From Sediminibacterium sp. (lineage in GTDB: Bacteria > Bacteroidota > Bacteroidia > Chitinophagales > Chitinophagaceae): DNA of 64,000 nt. Every line of letters starts with the position of its first letter. Positions within the stretch are counted from its first letter, which is position 1. Shown piece after piece: positions 62,927 to 64,000 of the stretch. The translations under genes were made by a program, and so were the position numbers. The stretch is taken from positions 1 to 64,000 of the forward strand of contig JANREK010000038.1 in NCBI GenBank assembly GCA_030726065.1. The letters are read 5' to 3'. The notes beneath the pieces are model-generated. The model was not told where the DNA came from and did no database searches. It saw nothing but the letters and a program-made list of their open reading frames with translations.

Positions 62927-63319
62927 ATGAACATTTATGTTGGAAATCTTAGCTGGAATATGACTAGCGAAGATCTTGAGAACTTGTTTACTCCGTTTGG
63001 AGCAGTAGCAAGTGCAAAAATTGTAACAGACAAATTTAACAACAACAGAAGCAAAGGCTTCGGTTTTGTTGAAATGGCTAATGATGATGAAGCTCGCGCA
63101 GCTATCAGTCAACTTCACGACACAGAAATGTTGGGTCGTAACATAGTAGTTAACGAGTCAACTCCACGTCCTGAAGGCGAAAGAACCTTCAAGAAGAAGC
63201 CTTATGGCGCAGGTGGCGGTGGTGGATTCAATCGCGGTGGATCCGGTGGATCTGGCGGCGGTGGAGGATACAACCGTGATCGCGATGGTAATGGCGGTGG
63301 TGAATACAACAGATATTAA
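62927..63319 (+). CDS. Glycine-rich RRM RNA-binding protein
   Basis: 130 residues. One RRM covers residues 1-80 with RNP2 MNIYVGNL and RNP1 RSKGFGFVEM. A basic bridge (FKKKPYG) leads to a glycine/Asn/Arg-rich tail (AGGGGGFNRGGSGGSGGGGGYNRDR). Such proteins are common in Bacteroidota and Cyanobacteria, where some are cold-induced; they may replace cold-shock or Hfq-type RNA chaperones. The tail may drive condensation or RNA binding (inference). Monocistronic with its own promoter and strong terminator. Confidence 0.93.
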   Translation: MNIYVGNLSWNMTSEDLENLFTPFGAVASAKIVTDKFNNNRSKGFGFVEMANDDEARAAISQLHDTEMLGRNIVVNESTPRPEGERTFKKKPYGAGGGGGFNRGGSGGSGGGGGYNRDRDGNGGGEYNRY

Positions 63320-63337
63320 TCAACCTCGTTGCAATAC

Positions 63338-63372
63338 AATCCCGTTCCGAATTTCGGAACGGGATTTTTTTT
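63338..63372 (+). terminator. Rho-independent terminator of the RRM gene
   Basis: AATCCCGTTCCGA and TCGGAACGGGATT form a 13-bp perfect stem around ATT, followed by a run of Ts. Confidence 0.92.
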
Positions 63373-63396
63373 GTCCTGTACTTTTTAATAATTAGC

Positions 63397-63404
63397 TAAT
63401 TTTA
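63397..63404 (+). promoter_or_regulatory. Putative -7 element, four bases before the last gene
   Basis: TAATTTTA (one mismatch to TAnnTTTG), ATAC, then ATG at 63409. Confidence 0.4.
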
Positions 63405-63408
63405 ATAC

Positions 63409-64000
63409 ATGGAAAAGAAATACTGGGAAAAGATAGCCCCCAACTATGAGACAGAAATTTTTGACGTGCTACATAATGACAAGTCTGGCAAAATTGTAAA
63501 GGCAATTCACCAGTTTGCCAATAAAAAAAAATCGGTGATTGATATAGGCTGTGCAGTAGGCAAATGGATTCCAGTGCTAGCGCCCATCTTTAAAACCGTT
63601 AGGGCTATTGATATATCAGCAAAAAATTTAGCCATCGCTGAAAAAAAATATATGAAGTACGATAATATAAGCTACGAATGCGTTGACATGTCCGCAGCAA
63701 AATTAAAGCCGCAAAAATACGATAGCGCTATTTGTATAAATGCGATATTGACGGAGTCCTTAAAAAAGAGAGATCTGTTTTTTAAACATATGTCCAGCTT
63801 TATCAAAAAAGGCGGAGACTTAGTGTTAGTCGTGCCTTCCCTGGAATCAAAATTATTTAGTCATATCATTGCGAATAAGTGGAATGTAGATGATGCAAAA
63901 AAAGATATCGCACCAACTGGCAAGAAAGCGATAAGTCAAATACGATTTATCAAGGATGGTGTAACCGATATTGATGATATACCCACCAAACATTTTTTAA
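63409..64000 (+). CDS. Class I SAM-dependent methyltransferase, partial (3' end beyond window)
   Basis: It has no stop before the window end, so it is absent from the ORF track. The protein opens MEKKYWEKIAPNYETEIFDV, typical of small-molecule methyltransferases. The SAM motif is SVIDIGCAVGKWIPVLAPIF, followed by VRAIDISAKNLAIAEKKY (acidic strand end), YECVDMSA, YDSAICINAILTESLKKRDLFF and KKGGDLVLVVPSLESKL. The substrate is unknown; the sequence looks like the UbiE/Methyltransf_11-25 group. About 197 residues are visible. The ATG follows a -7-like element by four bases and lies 36 bases after the RRM terminator. Confidence 0.85.
   Translation, partial: MEKKYWEKIAPNYETEIFDVLHNDKSGKIVKAIHQFANKKKSVIDIGCAVGKWIPVLAPIFKTVRAIDISAKNLAIAEKKYMKYDNISYECVDMSAAKLKPQKYDSAICINAILTESLKKRDLFFKHMSSFIKKGGDLVLVVPSLESKLFSHIIANKWNVDDAKKDIAPTGKKAISQIRFIKDGVTDIDDIPTKHFL

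Noticed and set aside
63205-63300. GGTGGCGG-type short repeats
   Set aside because: They come from glycine codons of the RRM tail, not from a mobile or CRISPR-type repeat.
63204-63395. Plus-strand ORF overlapping the glycine-rich tail of the RRM gene
   Set aside because: It is the same repetitive DNA read in another frame (V/A/D-rich) and runs through the terminator.

Overview
The window looks like an ordinary chromosomal segment of a low-GC Bacteroidota bacterium, most likely a member of or near the Chitinophagaceae. The evidence is: AT-rich DNA; many starts preceded by the Bacteroidota -7 element TAnnTTTG and few by a Shine-Dalgarno sequence; a CzcA-type RND pump fused to its own outer-membrane channel; a Bacteroidota-type putative porin; and CarboxypepD_reg-like and YkgJ-type proteins of Bacteroidota type. 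I see no insertion sequence, prophage, CRISPR array, rRNA or recognisable tRNA. The family assignment is inference.

Layout. 1-2.6 kb (minus): tsaC, a GT9 heptosyltransferase-like gene and cca (cut by the window edge) form an operon. 2.6-9.5 kb: dapD, an AT-rich gap, a membrane-anchored regulator candidate, an orphan LuxE-like gene, then an overlapping cluster of M42 peptidase, class I glutamine amidotransferase and ATP-grasp-like ligase. 9.5-15.5 kb (minus): a heavy-metal efflux operon. 15.6-22.5 kb (minus): porin, purine nucleoside phosphorylase, Tet-type MFS transporter, clpB. 22.6-30 kb: queG, the sppA/ABC-2 permease/SRPBCC operon, folK, a deoxynucleoside kinase, an MFS transporter and a YkgJ-type cysteine-cluster gene. 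30-41 kb: gcvP, a small HTH gene, ABC-F, ispH, cmk, mrp, a CarboxypepD_reg-like gene, a 3-hydroxyacyl-CoA dehydrogenase and yigZ. 41-48 kb: prmC, exbB/exbD, pepT, an FKBP isomerase, fmt, a rhodanese-thioredoxin lipoprotein and a frameshifted RlpA-like gene. 47.6-56.4 kb: the thyA-folA-methyltransferase-RsmF operon, proline dehydrogenase, an SDR, dipeptide epimerase, a thioesterase, plsC and a HAD phosphatase. 56.5-64 kb: polyprenyl synthetase, recJ, htpG, the rpsF-rpsR-rplI operon, a glycine-rich RRM protein and a methyltransferase cut by the window end.

Most of it is housekeeping: translation and tRNA modification (tsaC, cca, queG, fmt, prmC, RsmF, S6/S18/L9), one-carbon and nucleotide metabolism (folK, folA, thyA, gcvP, dNK, PNP, cmk), isoprenoid supply (ispH, polyprenyl synthetase) and proteostasis (ClpB, HtpG, FKBP).

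The best candidate for an undescribed system is the M42 peptidase / GATase / ATP-grasp cluster at 6.4-9.5 kb. It has an intact amidotransferase triad next to a carboxylate-amine ligase-like partner, and I know no product for it. The second strong signal is genome-wide in style: at least nine genes have a -7 promoter element exactly four bases before the start codon, which predicts leaderless transcripts. Other items worth a look are a membrane-tethered regulator candidate behind a very AT-rich gap, the RND-channel fusion, a 13-bp perfect inverted repeat inside the ATP-grasp gene, tandem hairpins in the rpsF leader, and a frameshift in the RlpA-like gene. No searches or folding programs were run; family names come from motif recognition.
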